DNA of 64,000 bases, from contig OY759261.1 in assembly GCA_963662155.1 (NCBI GenBank), forward strand, positions 43,660,056-43,724,055, read 5' to 3'. The stretch is from Lamellibrachia columna (lineage: Eukaryota; Annelida; Polychaeta; Sabellida; Siboglinidae). Each line of letters starts with the position of its first letter. Within the stretch, counting starts at the first letter, position 1. The translations under genes were made by a program, and so were the position numbers. Under the pieces are notes generated by a model. That model saw only the letters and a list, made by a program, of their open reading frames with translations. It was not told where the DNA came from and did no database searches. This document shows positions 37,848-53,149 of this stretch, piece by piece.

Positions 37848-40720
37848 TCATATTATAATAACTAACGCTCTGTCAGCTGGTACACGTCTGGCGTCATTCC
37901 AGCTGGTCCACCCCAGTATGAATCTTTCATTTTCAATAGTTGATCGCCATGTTGTCTTTGGTCGACCAAACTTTGTTCTACCTTCAGGCGTCCAGGTCAA
38001 TGCCGTCTCACATTTGCTGTTCTTGTCCATTCGTAGGATATGTCCTACCCATTTCCATCTTCTTAACTTGACCTCGGTGCTGATTGTCTTAAATTTTGGC
38101 TTTGCAAGAATATATCGATTTGATACAACGCATGGCCGTCGAATTTGTAGGATTCGTCTTAAGCACTTGAAAAAAATATTTACCTAACTTTCTGTTGTCT
38201 CCTTCATTTATTTTCCATGTTTCACTTCCATACAACACAACAATAACAACACTGGTTTAACAAATGTGTTAAAAAGCCCCAATTTAGATTTCAATGTGTG
38301 TATATTTGAATTCCATATTTGCTTTAGTTTCATGAATCTTTACGAATTATGTTAATAATGTTATCATCGCCTCCTCCTTGCTTACTAACGTTAGCACCAA
38401 GGTAGTTATATTTGTCCACTTCCTTTAGTTCTTGATCATCAATCAGTATTCTGCTTTCGCACTTGCTGTTTATCTTCAATACTTGAGTTTTCTTTTTATT
38501 TACTCTTAGTCCTGTCCTTGCTGCAAATTGATTCAGTTGTCTTGTCTTTGTTTGGATGTGCGTGTAGCATGATGACATGGTATGTCGTCCGCCAAGTCCA
38601 AGTCCTCTAATTTTGACGTGAAGTTCCAACTTATTCTTGTTTTATTTCCTGTTGTTGTGTTTCTCATTATCCAGTCTACTACCATCAAGAAGATAAATCC
38701 AAACATTACATATTCTTGTTTACCTCCAGTTTTGACTTTGAACCACTCAGATGTCTCACCTTCATCTAACACTGCACATTAACTATCTTCGTATAACATC
38801 TGAACCATGTGGATTATCTTGCGTGGAAATCCATAGTTCTCCATAATTTTCCATATACTCTCTCGGTGCACTGAGTCAAACGCTTTTTCAAAGTCCACAT
38901 ACGTGGTGTACAGAGTTGCCTGCCATTCCACTATTTGTTCATTAATTTTTCGTAAAATAAATATATGTTCTACTGTGCCTCTCCCACTTCTGAAACCTGC
39001 TTGTTCGTCTCTTCCTTAGCGCTGTTCCAATTTCTGCTTTTGTTATTGGGTCAGTGCTGATTTTATTTATTATCGGATCTATCTTCACATCTGTTACAGG
39101 ATCATCAGGGATATGTATATTAAGGATTTCCTCAAAGTGTTCTGTCCATCGCTCCCTTCTGGCCAATCCTTCCGTTATTAAATTTCCACATTTGTCTTTC
39201 ACTGCATTTGTTGTCTTACGTTTGTCATTACTGAGGGTTTTTGTAACATCATACACTTCTTTCATTCTTCCATTATATGCTGCTTCCTCTTCTTCCATGG
39301 CAAGGTGGTCAACCCACTTCCTCTTGTCTTGTCTCATGCTCTTCTTCACTTCTTTATCTTTACACCTATATTTATCCATGTGATTCTGCTTAATCCTGTC
39401 TGACTTTGTCTGCTCGATGTTGTTCTTCAGTCGTTTTCTCTCTTCTACTAGCTCCCATGACTCCTTGCTGATCCATGGTTTTTGCCCTTTCTTTTTGTCT
39501 CCCGGTACTTCTTTACCTGTTTCTTTGTATGCATCCTCAAAGTCCTGCCATTGTTTCTCAACTTCTTCGTCGTCTGTTTCGTCGTAGTCTTGTAATATAT
39601 CATATTTCTTGCGCAACTTCAGTGAGAATTGGGCTTTAATAGCTGGTTGCTGTAACTTAATTATATACACTTTCTTTCTGATCACCTTGTTCTTTTGTCT
39701 TCTTGTTAGTTTAAGTTTGATTTTTGAGTGCACTAATTAATAGTCGCTCGCAATATCTGCTCCTCTCATGGCCTTAGTGTCCATTACTAATGTCCGGTGC
39801 TGCCTGCTCACTAACACATGGTCTATTTGATTCTTTGTCTTTCCTCCTAGAGATGTCCATGTCTGTTTATGTATCAGTTTATGTGGGGAAATGGTACCTG
39901 TTACCACAGGGTTATTGAGTCCGCAGAAGTCAACGAGTCTTTCTCCGTTGTCTTTTCTTCCTGTTATGTTTTCATATCCTCCGTTGTCTTCTCCAACTTT
40001 GGCATTTAAATCCCCAATTACTAGGAGTATGTCATGCTTATGAACACTTTCCACAACTGTCTGAAGCTGTGTTTGTATTTATCTTCGACGTTGGCTTCAT
40101 TCGTTGGTGCATAGTGTGATCGATAGCTCTCCCTGAAAAACTACAGTCTCTGGGTTGTTCATTTTTCTTCTCCCCTCCATCTGTTTTCACTGATGTCCAT
40201 GACATCTATTTTATATTTATACATTTCTCTTGCAAGCTGGGCTGATTTCCCTATAGAGTACAACGTTCTCATATTCCAACATCCTATATTTACATTAACT
40301 TTTGGCTCGGTAAACGACGTTGTCAGCCTCCGAACTTCCATTTGGCTTTGATCCGGAAGCGTCATACTGTCCAAATAAATGTCATCATCCGCTGGTATCT
40401 GGGCCGTCGTCTTCCTGTAGCCATTTCCAGCACATGCTGGCTTTTGAGATTCACTTCTAGTCTACGTAGCATTGTTTGAGCTGGGAGGGTTGTTGGCCCT
40501 CCTCAGTAGTTTTATTTTCTGGTTTTCCTTCCCAATGTACTGGTTACCGGGTGCACCACGGGGAGGTGAGGTTGATTTGAGTGTATTTAAGGTTGCGCGC
40601 TTGAACGCTCTTACTAGGTACTGACAGTCAATATCTTGATGGCTTCTGGGAATCCAACTGTCGAAATTGCAACGTAACACAGCGACAGCTACAGTAACGT
40701 CTAGTGACTCCTTGTCCAAC
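37848..40720 (-). mobile_element. RTE-like LINE, degraded
   Basis: Reverse-strand pieces in order: a 5' leader region (40720-40380); endonuclease start NVNIGCWNMRTLYSIGKSAQ...ENRWRGEEK (40374-40159) and GDLNAKVG...KNQIDHVLVSR (40054-39737); a charged connector and RT entry (39733-38990); AGFRSGRGTVEHIF and VDFEKAFDSVHRESIWKI (about 38990-38850) in another frame; EDLDLADDI (about 38590), GLRVNKKKTQVLKIN, YNYLGANVSKQGG; and a C-terminal WTPEGRTKFGRPKTTWR (38030-37848). Part of the RT fingers is deleted near 39010. The endonuclease resembles that of RTE/BovB elements; clade assignment is from motif memory. Confidence 0.75.
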
Positions 40721-41160
<440 letters not shown>

Positions 41161-41384
41161 CAACTTTTGGGTCCTTGATTTTCATAGAATGTTTCTAATA
41201 ACGATCATCTAAATATGTCTGCTGAGCGGTTGCTACATTTACAATAGTCCATAATGTGTCGTCAAAATACGCAGCACTAACGCTGGAAGGCGCCATAAAT
41301 TTGGCCTTGCAAATGCAAAAGGTCGCGATTTAAAATGTTTAATTTGATGCCCAAAAAGTGTACAGACATAAACAACAAGAGGTT

Positions 41385-41707
41385 ATATTTCAGTACGGTA
41401 TTAGAAACTCTTTATATTTCAATTCGGTATTAGAAACTCTTTATATTTCAGTACGGTATTAGAAACTCTTTATATTTCAATACGGTATTAGAAACTCTTT
41501 ATATTTCAATACGGTATTAGAAACTCTTTATATTTCAATACGGTATTAGAAACTCTTTATATTTCAGTACGGTATTAGAAACTCTTTATATTTCAATACG
41601 GTATTAGAAACTCTTTATATTTCAATACGGTATTAGAAACTCTTTATATTTCAGTACGGTATTAGAAACTCTTTATATTTCAATACGGTATTAGAAACTC
41701 TTTATAT
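41385..41707. repeat. 29-bp minisatellite, 11 copies
   Basis: Unit about GGTATTAGAAACTC plus TTTATATTTCARTAC, 11 copies. Copies alternate mainly at one A/G position. No spacers. Unrelated in sequence to the other 29-bp array at 19471. Confidence 0.95.
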
Positions 41708-43265
41708 TGAGCGTAAACGTCGAGTGTGAATTATCATCTGATCAGACTCAATCGCAATATTTTCGCAAAAAAATACTACTTCGCATTATTGATGACTTCA
41801 TTCGATTTTTTTTACGAATTCCGAACTTTTACATTCCCTGTGATTGTTCCATCCCACGTCACATGAAATTACTATACAATTGATGTGTGGGTGTGTACAA
41901 AACGTTTATGTGCCGTGCCGTGCACAGCCTTGAACAGACGTGACGTGTTTTGTAAACAAGAAAAGAAAGACGTCTCATGTCCCACTACCGTGCCAGGCAC
42001 AGGTCGCATTCATTTAGAAATACATCTGTTTAACTACTGATGGCAGAATTGGGTGAAGGCCAATCGCCAACGTCACTAGACATGGCCCCTGAAGAAGAAA
42101 ACAAGATTGATCGTATTTACGGATAGCCGAAAATAGCATGCTGAGTCTTAAAAATCGCGTCTCACTGAGTACGGTTCTTTCATTAAGAATATGAGTGATT
42201 TTTTTTGCAAAGCACGAGATAGAACGTGGCTATGGTGTATTAATAGCATCGTACTATTTGCTGGAATGACGGAGATGAAGTTAGAATGTGCGTTAAGAAG
42301 AACGGGGCGCCGATCTAATAGCCAGTTCAGTTATGACATATTCGGCCAACCATACTCAAACCTGTTGACGGTTCCCAATCAAGAGAGCAACAGGGAGTGG
42401 CAAAACGTGGCGCGTTTACAGTTGGCGATGTTAGTGTCACGTCTGAGTGAACAACATTAAGCCTTCGCGCGCATGCCTCATAGTCACATGTGTTCACGTG
42501 CAATGTCTTTGTGTTTGTCTCAATAGAGGGCGTAGCAACATTATTTGTATCTCTGCTGCTCAGTCAGCTGTCATCATTTGCCAGCGGTGAGCACAGTCCT
42601 GACCTGAGAGAGAAAGTGTCAGCAGGTATGTTCTTATTGCTTGACAAATTTGCTTAGTTACCGAGTTTTGTTACCTTACCTTATGTTAGTTTAGCCGCCG
42701 TTATTTTGATTAGTCTACATTTTGCCTATTTGCTCGTATAGCAGCTAAACACCTTGTATTCGTAAATTGTACATGCCCTTGGTAAATGGATAAGCTATGT
42801 AATGCATGTGATCAAAATGCAAACAACTCAAATTAGTTGTTTGATTTTAATATTAGTATTTAGCTAGAGGGGTCTGATTGAAGAGAGATTTAAGCATTTT
42901 ATTCGCAGTTCAAACCAATCGCATGGTTATTGTTATTGTTAACGTATTGGACCTCCAATTTCTTCATGTAATTAGCATTTTTTTCTTTTGAAAAACCAGA
43001 TATGCACACTGCTATTATTTCACTTAATGTTATCGCATTAAGCTATAGACACACCCGGTTTTTCGTGACATATAAACTATGACAGTCGTTTAAAGGAATT
43101 GAGAAGTTTTCGCCATATTTCCTTCAGCATATAAGAATACAACTAAGGTGTGTTGATAATGCTACAGGTTTGCGTAAGAACACTTCCAATCGATTTGTTT
43201 TTGTAAAGATATATCGGACACCGTCTGGGGAATGTACTTATACAAGATGTTGCAAACAAATCAAC
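41708..43265. other. Non-coding, nothing firmly recognised
   Basis: The 89-codon forward frame at 42191-42460 has no domain. A donor-like GTCAGCAG|GTATGTT at about 42620 could end a 5' exon, but no coding partner was found. Confidence 0.3.
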
Positions 43266-43640
43266 AATGACAAGTGGACAAGGAGGTCATTGGCTTATCG
43301 GTCGAACATATGTTTATGTATGTAGCTCTCCTTTATTTATGTCGAATGTGTGTTTTAAACATGTTCACACATTAACACAATCAGTAGACTATTTGTTCCG
43401 TTCCCTTGTCATCCTATGCGTGAATGAGTGTTTTCTAATATCCAATATGCAATATTATTTCACTAATGCAACTATTGTCCTCTGGTTCTACTACTTTCCT
43501 TCAGTTTGAAAAAAAATTCTAACAATATCTTATCGTATCGTAACCATTCAATATTTAAACATCTTCTATTTGATCTCCTTTTAGTGTTGTCAAAACCGTA
43601 CTATATTGGGCGTTTTTGTAAACTATACTGTAATGTATAT
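43266..43640 (-). mobile_element. CR1 LINE 3'-end fragment, degraded
   Basis: Reverse-strand similarity to the CR1 3' end (GTCCACTTG tail, NGTVN/NRF region, LRG block) with many differences and no open frame. Confidence 0.75.
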
Positions 43641-43776
43641 TTTTACTACGTCAACATATTTATATTTGTGAGGTATAACAGATTTATTTAGACAACAATG
43701 TGTTGTTCGTAATTTATGCTTATTGCCTCCTTACATATTATATAATTCATACTTATTGCCTCGTTACATATTATAT

Positions 43777-45106
<1,330 letters not shown>

Positions 45107-45540
45107 TTAATCACACACGAAAGTGAAGTCGTCTCCACTGCTGTATAGCTGGTCATAAGGACTGTCTGATAACACACCAGCGCAGTTGGTGTGAATCCAA
45201 GGCTCGCAGGAGTCACACGAAATTGCTCTACTGCGAACCTAGACACCTTTGCTGCAGTGAGTACAATGATGTCTAACGGTGTACTCCCTCTTCTGACCAG
45301 CAGGGCCTGGTTGCGACTGACATCCCCGCTTCTCATTAACAATACGAGTACGAAGATTGGTGGTGAAACGATACATTGACAGTTCGTTTGTTGCCCGGAA
45401 AGTCTGCAATGTCTGCACATTGTTCGATTTGTTAAATTGTTTTTGCAGTCGAACTTGTGGATGGTGGATAATACGACACCCGTGCTTACTTTTAAAGTAG
45501 GGTCGAGAACGTAGATGGTTGAACAGTATACAGCCCATGC
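45107..45540 (-). pseudogene. PHD-finger-like fragment, probably from a LINE ORF1
   Basis: On the reverse strand GQKREYTVRHHCTHCSKGV is followed by an in-frame TAG and then VRSRAISCDSCEPWIHTNC...GDDFTFVCD ending at TAA 45107. The Cys/His spacing (CxxC, CxxC, HxxC, C) is that of a PHD-type zinc finger, as found in ORF1 of several CR1-like elements. The RSRAISCDSC wording fits that use better than a chromatin reader, but a host gene cannot be excluded. Confidence 0.5.
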
Positions 45541-45984
45541 TGGATCATCCGTAATCTGTTGGTCTTAGATCTGCACTGTAGTTGGATAAACAGTGAAGAA
45601 TAATTATAAATTGTGAAGCAACTACTATGCCTGGCGCCACCCTTCGGGCTTCACCAAATTACTCATCGGAACGTTCAGTATAATTAAACTGACAGTTCAC
45701 TTGTTTATGGCACTCGTTAGTTGCGCCTTCACGCCAATGTGCACACGTAGTCAAGTCAGGCCGAATGCAAGCACAATGGGTCACATTTAACCGAGCACAA
45801 GTTATGTCTTCGACCTTGGCTTACCCCAGTAACTAGTTGACTCTGACGTTGTTTATATGAACGATAATAAATGCGCAAGCCGGTCGTACATGACCGTCTG
45901 ATTTGAAAGTCACTTCACAGGACGATGCAACAAAGTTATCTATACACTGTAGCACTGCACCTTCATAAAACGTAATAGCTAGGG
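45541..45984. other. Non-coding, nothing recognised
   Basis: Unique sequence between the PHD-like fragment and the duplicated block. Confidence 0.4.
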
Positions 45985-46703
45985 TGTAGCTATAACGGTT
46001 GGTGTATTCCGACAAATTTCCGTCCAAAAAAGGCACACCAACGTATAGAAGTGTAGTGATTGCTTTCCCGCCAGAAGTCTATAGTAATAAAAAATACCGC
46101 ATCAAACAAAAGTAAATAAAATATTGTAATAAAAAACATATTTCCTATCACAATATGTCAAAATACGACTACACAATTCCTAATGCCAAGTAAAGTCTGT
46201 TTGGAAATATACAAAGCATATGCAGCAGGAACCAAACTTGCATCGATAGTATTAAACATGTCATTTAACGCCATAAGTGATGTTACATATTTAATAATAG
46301 TTCGGTTTTTAAGGGTTTTTCAATTAATGCTATTAACGGATGTGTGTATCACCGACAACTATCTATCGATGCGAATGCTGTGATTTTTTAAATATGTTAT
46401 TGACATTGAACAACTTAAAAATAATTAGCAGAGCAAATGACTGTCTAAGTCTCGTTTTCGTCATACGCATCCGCACTGCATCATCAAAGTGGCATCGCGC
46501 CAACGTTCCATCACATCGTAACGTGACTCCATCATATCGTAACATGGTTCTGTCATATCATACAAACTACATACACGATTGTGACAGGTTGTTTGTCCAA
46601 ACGTGCTGTGTTAGTAACATATTGTTTGCGACGGTATAAAAAAATATATGTTTGTTTTTATTTTGTTACAGCTAACTTAGACGGCAACGTTGAGTGTGCA
46701 GCG

Positions 46704-49354
46704 ATGTATTCCCAACGTCTATTCTGTGTCGCTGTTTTGGCGACGACTCTTCTGGTGGTGACGGGGTCGACGCAATACGACAGTAACAAGCGGTACATCC
46801 GATATGTGACCGGCTCTCTCAATGTCATCATCACGGCCCCACACGGAGGGCACCTGCTGCCCTCCTCTATCCCCAACAGGGTAGCCGGCTGTTTCGACGT
46901 CAACACGGGGTGCGATTACCTCCACAACTGTGGCACCCCGACCCCCAGAACTGCCCTGTGAAACTCCTCAAAGACAGGTTTGTTACAGTAACTTTTCTCT
47001 AGTGAACTCTCTGTACTGCGTTCAATGAGGTTAAGTCATATTCATGCCTATGTTTTTCACTATGCAATTCGTGCGAGACAAAATGTCCAGTTGAAACATT
47101 GTCACGTCATCTATTGGGAATGAAACTGTTGCATGGGAGGCGGTCGTTAATTTTAAGCGAGGAGTAAAGTAATTGCTTGCATTGGGAGTCGAGTTATTTC
47201 GGCGGTTAAAACACCGACTTAGCCTGCCCAGAAACTGTGGTCAGGTACATTCAAGTCCCTTGCTATTTGTGTGCTGCCATCTAGTGAATAACAACAAATG
47301 CGTTACACATATATCACAATTGTCACGTCCCCATTCATGAAGTGTCCCGCGTCCCACCTCGTGATATAATATGTATTAACGTGCTACCCTCTAGTGTGTA
47401 TTAATACAATTAAATTATACTCCTGCCGTGGTACTATCAACAGTATTCAAACAATAAACAATACACATATTTCTTTGATACAGTCTGTTTAAGCATAGAC
47501 AATCACATGTTGTAGCAATTCAGTATTGACACTTAACTTGATAGGTGGATTGGGAGTTCCATATTTGGAATTAACTTCAAGTCTGAATGTAAATCACATT
47601 GTTATGTTATTTTTATAACAAGCTTGTTAGTCTTACAATATACCGATAAGTCGTCCATCTTCACTTTGGTTTTGACAGTTATACGTCGTCCATCACCACC
47701 GTCATCGCAAATGAGTTGGAGTCGCTCACTGGCGACCGACCCCACACCATCTACTGCCGTCTTCATCGGAGGAAGATGGACGCCAACCGGGAGGTGAACG
47801 AGGCTACCCTCAATGTCCAGGTACTTTAGCCTACACAGTCATGTGACGAGGACGATTATTAATAGATGTCCACGTATTCATTAACAAGATTTAACCGGAT
47901 TGTCAAAGCAAAACCCCATATTGCAATTAAACAACGAATCTATTAGTTTATCGAGGGTGCAATGATGGTTCGTCTAAGCGCAACCCGCCTACATTAGTCG
48001 ATTTATTTATTATCCTGTTTTGAAACGAATACTTTCTTCCATCTAAATTACCCTGTTATTTTACAATCTATTCTGTGTCTTGTTTGTCTATGTTCTTCTA
48101 AAAATACTTACATCAATTTTTATTTTTATAACCATTCAATATCTTGACAATTTCTATTTAATCTCCTACTAATCGACTCGTATTTTATATTGTTAAGCCA
48201 CATTCCTTTTGACGTGTATGACTAAGGTATTGTGTGCTACAAAGCCATCAGGACTGCACTCGAGAGTTTCAGAAATAGTATTGTTGTTGTTGAGTTGCGT
48301 TTTTTTTTTTCGAGTGTGTGTTCAATTTTGTCGTAATTCGTTTCACTGTTATATGTATCTCTGAACTCATTATATTTGTAAATTAAATCAATTATATTGA
48401 TCATATATTTAATATTAATTATGTCCGCAAACGCATTAATTATTCTATTCTGAAGAGTTATGTCCTCTGGTAGTACCACTGAGTGTTCATCAAGGCGCCA
48501 TAATTGGTTTATTGAGAGTGTTTTTGTTACGTGCAGGAGGCGATATACGCCTACAGCAACTTCACTGCCTTCATCAATGCCGCGAAGACGTCTGTTGGTG
48601 GCCGCGCTCTGTTGCTCGACATTCACGGTCAGACTCACGCCGCCAACTGGACGGAACTCGGCTACGCTCTCTCCGCGTGGAAACTCAATAGCGGCCTCTT
48701 CTCGGCGTCTGACTCCACCATTAAAGCCATCGGCCTGCACGTCTGTAATTCAGGCATGTATCTGTTAGCCTGTTAAAGGAATATGCTTTGTATATGTAGA
48801 CTGATGGTCGTATGTCGTGGGTTGATTAAGCCCGGGTGCTGAAAAGGGTTTGGCAAAGCTAGACCAACGATAGTAGCAAGTACCTGTTTCCAAATTAGGC
48901 ATTAGCCATAATTCACATCGTCCAAAACTGCTATTCGTTATACTACAGTCCAAATTTTAGATAATGTTTCTACAGGCAAACGTTTTTCATTGTTATCGCC
49001 AAGTCCTCAAACCAGAAAAGAAAGCAGTCATACCAGTTCATTGTGTTCTTGTATTCCACAGACAACGCCTGCTTCAAAGATTTGCTTCGCAAAACGACCC
49101 CAAACAGCCTCGGCCACTACTTGAGCAACGAGGGCTACCGTGTCGTGCCGTCCCCCGTCTTCCCCAGCCCGGGAAGCAATGGATACTACTCGGGCGGATA
49201 CAACGTGAGGACGCACGGATCTCTCAATGGCGGACTCGTCGATGCCATCCAGGTTGAAATCCCAAAGCAGGAGCGCTTCTCGTCCGTTCGCAGGACGAAC
49301 TTCGCCAAAGCCGTTGCACGGGCCGTGAAACACTTCATGGACGACCACTACTGA
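46704..49354 (+). pseudogene. FGase-like gene, copy A' (frameshifted)
   Basis: Exons correspond to 46704-46977, 47679-47820, 48537-48753 and 49062-49354, with all splice sites kept, including the GC donor at 48754. Exon 1 has lost one base in the GGCACMCC stretch (about 46934-46940) relative to copy A, so the frame shifts and stops at TGA 46959. Only the signal peptide and the first catalytic motif would be made. Exons 2-4 remain otherwise intact (two amino-acid differences in exon 3, none in exon 4), so the lesion is recent or a sequencing error. Confidence 0.8.
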
Positions 49355-49511
49355 TTCGGACGTTCGGATGTCACTGATGGCCGGAAGACTTCACACTGTG
49401 ATTGTCTCTTCGCACAGAACTCTAGTTCAATGCTTCGTAATTCAGTCTGAAATGCAAACATTTCGCCATTTGCACTGCACTGCAAAACTACACTGATGCA
49501 TGCGTGCGTAT

Positions 49512-49738
<227 letters not shown>

Positions 49739-50182
49739 AACGTGTTACCGAACAATTGGTATATTAAATATTTATTTAATACACTCAAGATACGTCTGTC
49801 ACCCAAATACATGAATGAAATTAAACATTTCTTTGATGTCAACACTGTAAAAGCTAATATAGTGTCATCTAATAAAAATGTTATTCGTGTTTTTCCTGTT
49901 GGAGTTGCTTTGTTTGCTCAGCGTGGAAACATGACTTTAATGCGATTTATGAAGACTGTTTTTAGAAGGGTAAAACTTAAACAAATGGCTTTAAATATGC
50001 TCCTCATAACAGGTATTTCTCTTTTCCCGTCGTTGTTATGTCATCCGGAAGTCTTGTCACAACGCACTTCAGGGCTGAAAGGAGATTTCAAAGTTGTCTT
50101 TGTATCATGTAATTACTAACATGTGAATCAATATAGTTAACGTCAAATGTATTTACATACACACATACATACCCACGGGCGC

Positions 50183-50214
<32 letters not shown>

Positions 50215-50767
50215 TCGCACGCACACACACACACACACACAACAACAACTACACTTCTATTTCTAAATTGTGCCTTTATGAAAAAAGAAATACCTGTATG
50301 CAAATTGTGAACAATTGTTGAAATTGCCTTCTGCGATTCTACATTTGTCTGGTCGAGTTGAGTGAAATATACCGAACACTCTGCTTCTGAAGCTGGTTTG
50401 TGGTCAAACACAAGAATCAACACAGTGACATCGTCCTTTTTCAACAGTTCAGTCTAGCCACACGTACAGTTGGACATGCGTATTCTCACCAGCAATAATG
50501 TAATAACATTGGTTATTCATATCGTACTACAGTGTGGCTACTCATAACACGTAAGCCTCATTCGGTGTTTCTATGCTAACTTTCCACTATGAAAAGATGG
50601 GTCACGCTGACATATGTGTGGCCTTAATAGTAATTCAAGCTGTTTGAAGGAAGGGCTTGAAACTTGCCTTGCACTGTGTGGGGCGTCACGGTTTGGTGAA
50701 CAAGTGCTCTAAGGACGTTATGTATACATGCACGCATGCGTGCCTGAGTACGTGCGTAAGAACATGT

Positions 50768-50902
50768 GTGTATGTATGTATGTATGTATGTATGTATGTA
50801 TGTATGTATGTATGTATGTATGTATGTATGTATGTATGTATGTATGTATATATGTATTTATGTATGTATGTATGTATGTATGTATGTATGTATGTATGTA
50901 TG

Positions 50903-50932
<30 letters not shown>
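50768..50932. repeat. (TATG)n microsatellite, A' counterpart
   Basis: Tetranucleotide run with a few variant units near 50847-50860, about twice the length of the array in copy A. Confidence 0.95.
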
Positions 50933-50933
<1 letters not shown>

Positions 50934-51993
50934 GTTTGTCTGTATGTACGTATGTATGTACGTTACGTAGGTATGTATGCATGCATGCACGTACGTATGT
51001 ACATGTGTGTGTAGATGTGTGTGTATTTATGCATACATGTATGTATGTATGTATGTATGTATATGTATTCACATGCGTACGTGAGTAGTAGGGGTTAGGG
51101 TCTGAAGGATTAATTCCGGAGACCATGTGCATTAACGACTTCCGGTTGCGCACGCAGCACACCAGAGCGTCCCCTAGCGGCTGTAGGAGCGCCTCCTGGC
51201 GAATGGAGATAATCCTAAGTGTAACCCCAACGTGTTGATGGTTGTGTAACCCTAAGTTTATGTCGTCTGCGGTGAATCCTGACCCAGAGAGGGGCGCGTG
51301 CTAACAGTGGTCATTAATAACTGAGATCAAAGGACCCAACGAGGAGACGAGAAACGAGCAAAACACGATATCGTACGAGTGCACACGTATTGCATCTTGG
51401 GAAATCTTGAGGAGAACACGGGATTGAATTTGGTGGATTTTATATTTGTCTAAAGCGTGGAATATTGATCGGATAAATATTATTATTGCGTGTATATTAA
51501 ACATAAACTTACAAGAGTCCTTGTTTAGTCAATAGTTGCTGTAAAATTTAGCTATAGGAGTAATTTAGGGTAGTTTATATCGTAGGTCTCCGAGGACTCG
51601 GTAGCGCGAGCGATAATTAAGGGTTGTTGTTTTCAGTTGATTGGGTACATAATACGAGACATAATATTATTGTAAATAATTTAGTACATATTAAATATTG
51701 AAAACCTGAATATTTTGTTTTAGCAACATTTATTGTTAAAAGTTAGCCGTATGTAGTAATTCAGTGTTATTTAAATAAGGTCACTGAAATTTCGTTAGCG
51801 CGAGCGATATTACGTTTTGTTAGTCAGCTGTTACATAGAAAGTAAGTTGCAAGGCAGTAGCTGTAAATTTAATTAAGACATAAGTAACATACTATAAAGT
51901 GTGTATTACAACACAAAAACAGTCTTTGTGAAGACTACCTAGTATAAATTGATTATAAACGGATTTTAAACAAATACAAATTTAATTTCTAAC

Positions 51994-53061
51994 ATGGCGC
52001 CGTGCAAACGCCAAGTAAAGGCAAAACGTAATTTGATATGTTCTAGCTGCGACAGCTGGATAGACTTTTCAAAGTCCGGGTGTGTAAATTCGTGGGCGGA
52101 GGTGCAGGCGGATGATTTCCATTTCGTGTGTAGGGGGTGAACTACAGTGAAATATCTGCAGGAGCAGGTGATTGAGCGTATGATTTTGATGATGACAGGG
52201 CAGAGTGAGACAGAAGTGAGCAGAGGTGGTGAGAATGATGAGAGCAGAGGTGGTGAGACCGAGGAGAGCAGATGTGGTGAGACCGAGGAGAGCAGAGGTG
52301 GTGAGACCGAGGAGAACAAGGAGATCAGTGGCAATGTGAGGGAGAAAGCTGGTAAGAAGAAGAAAGATGACAGAAGGAAGAGAATGCAACAAAAGAGAGG
52401 TAAGCGGGTGAGTGGAGAGGGATTGCCAGGTGGTAAGACAGTAAAGGTTGATGATATGAGAGAAAGGGGGCATACTAGTAGTGTGCAACAGGAAAGGAGC
52501 TTTGCTGATGTAGTATCACAGGGGAAAGCGAGGAAAGCCCGGGTATTTATGGGGGATTCCATCATTAGGAAAGTGGATACAATTGTAAATAGAGGAGATG
52601 ACATAACAGTATGCCTACCAGGGGCAAAAGTAGAGGATACAGCAGAGAAGGCAGGACAGGTCATGGGTGGTGGCACGGGAGGTGCTGTTCTCGTGCATGT
52701 GGGAACGAACAACGCAGATAAGGAGGGAACGTCAGCCATCATTGGTAAGTACAGGAGGTTGATCAAGACACTTAAAGAGGCACGAGTTGGGCAGATCGTA
52801 TTGTCGGGGATATTACCAATAATGGGAGGCAGGGGTGAGGAATATAGGAACTGTAGAAGGATGGCGATCAACACACAGGTACAGAAGGTATGTATGGAGG
52901 AGGGAGTAGGCTTCGTAGACATGTGGTTAAACTTTGTGGGAAGAGGTGACTTTTTCATGAGAGATGGACTTCATCTGACAGGGAAGGGCGCTGCAGTTCT
53001 TGCGTGTGAGTTTGTCAGAGTTGTCGACGAGGGCACAGGTACCATAGATTATTTAAACTAG
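51994..53061 (+). pseudogene. CR1 ORF1: PHD-like finger plus SGNH esterase, one stop
   Basis: From ATG 51994 the frame reads a zinc-finger start with LICSSCDSW and FHFVCRG, then TGA at codon 49 (52138-52140), where a Cys completing the FVCxxC pair would be expected. It stays open to TAA at 53061. A repetitive acidic linker (GGETEES type, about 52200-52320) follows. The SGNH domain has GDS at 52552-52560, GTNN at 52701-52712 and GLHLTGKG near 52965-52990. Without the stop it would be about 355 aa. A restart at an internal ATG could still make the esterase part. Confidence 0.8.
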
Positions 53062-53149
53062 ATGCGCAGGGGGAACTGACAGAGAAAACTCAAAGGAGTA
53101 CTACTACAAATACACATCCAAAGAAATGTTCACCAATAATTTCAGACAA

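Noticed and set aside
42191..42460. 89-codon forward frame
   Set aside because: No recognisable motif, repeat relation or splice context.
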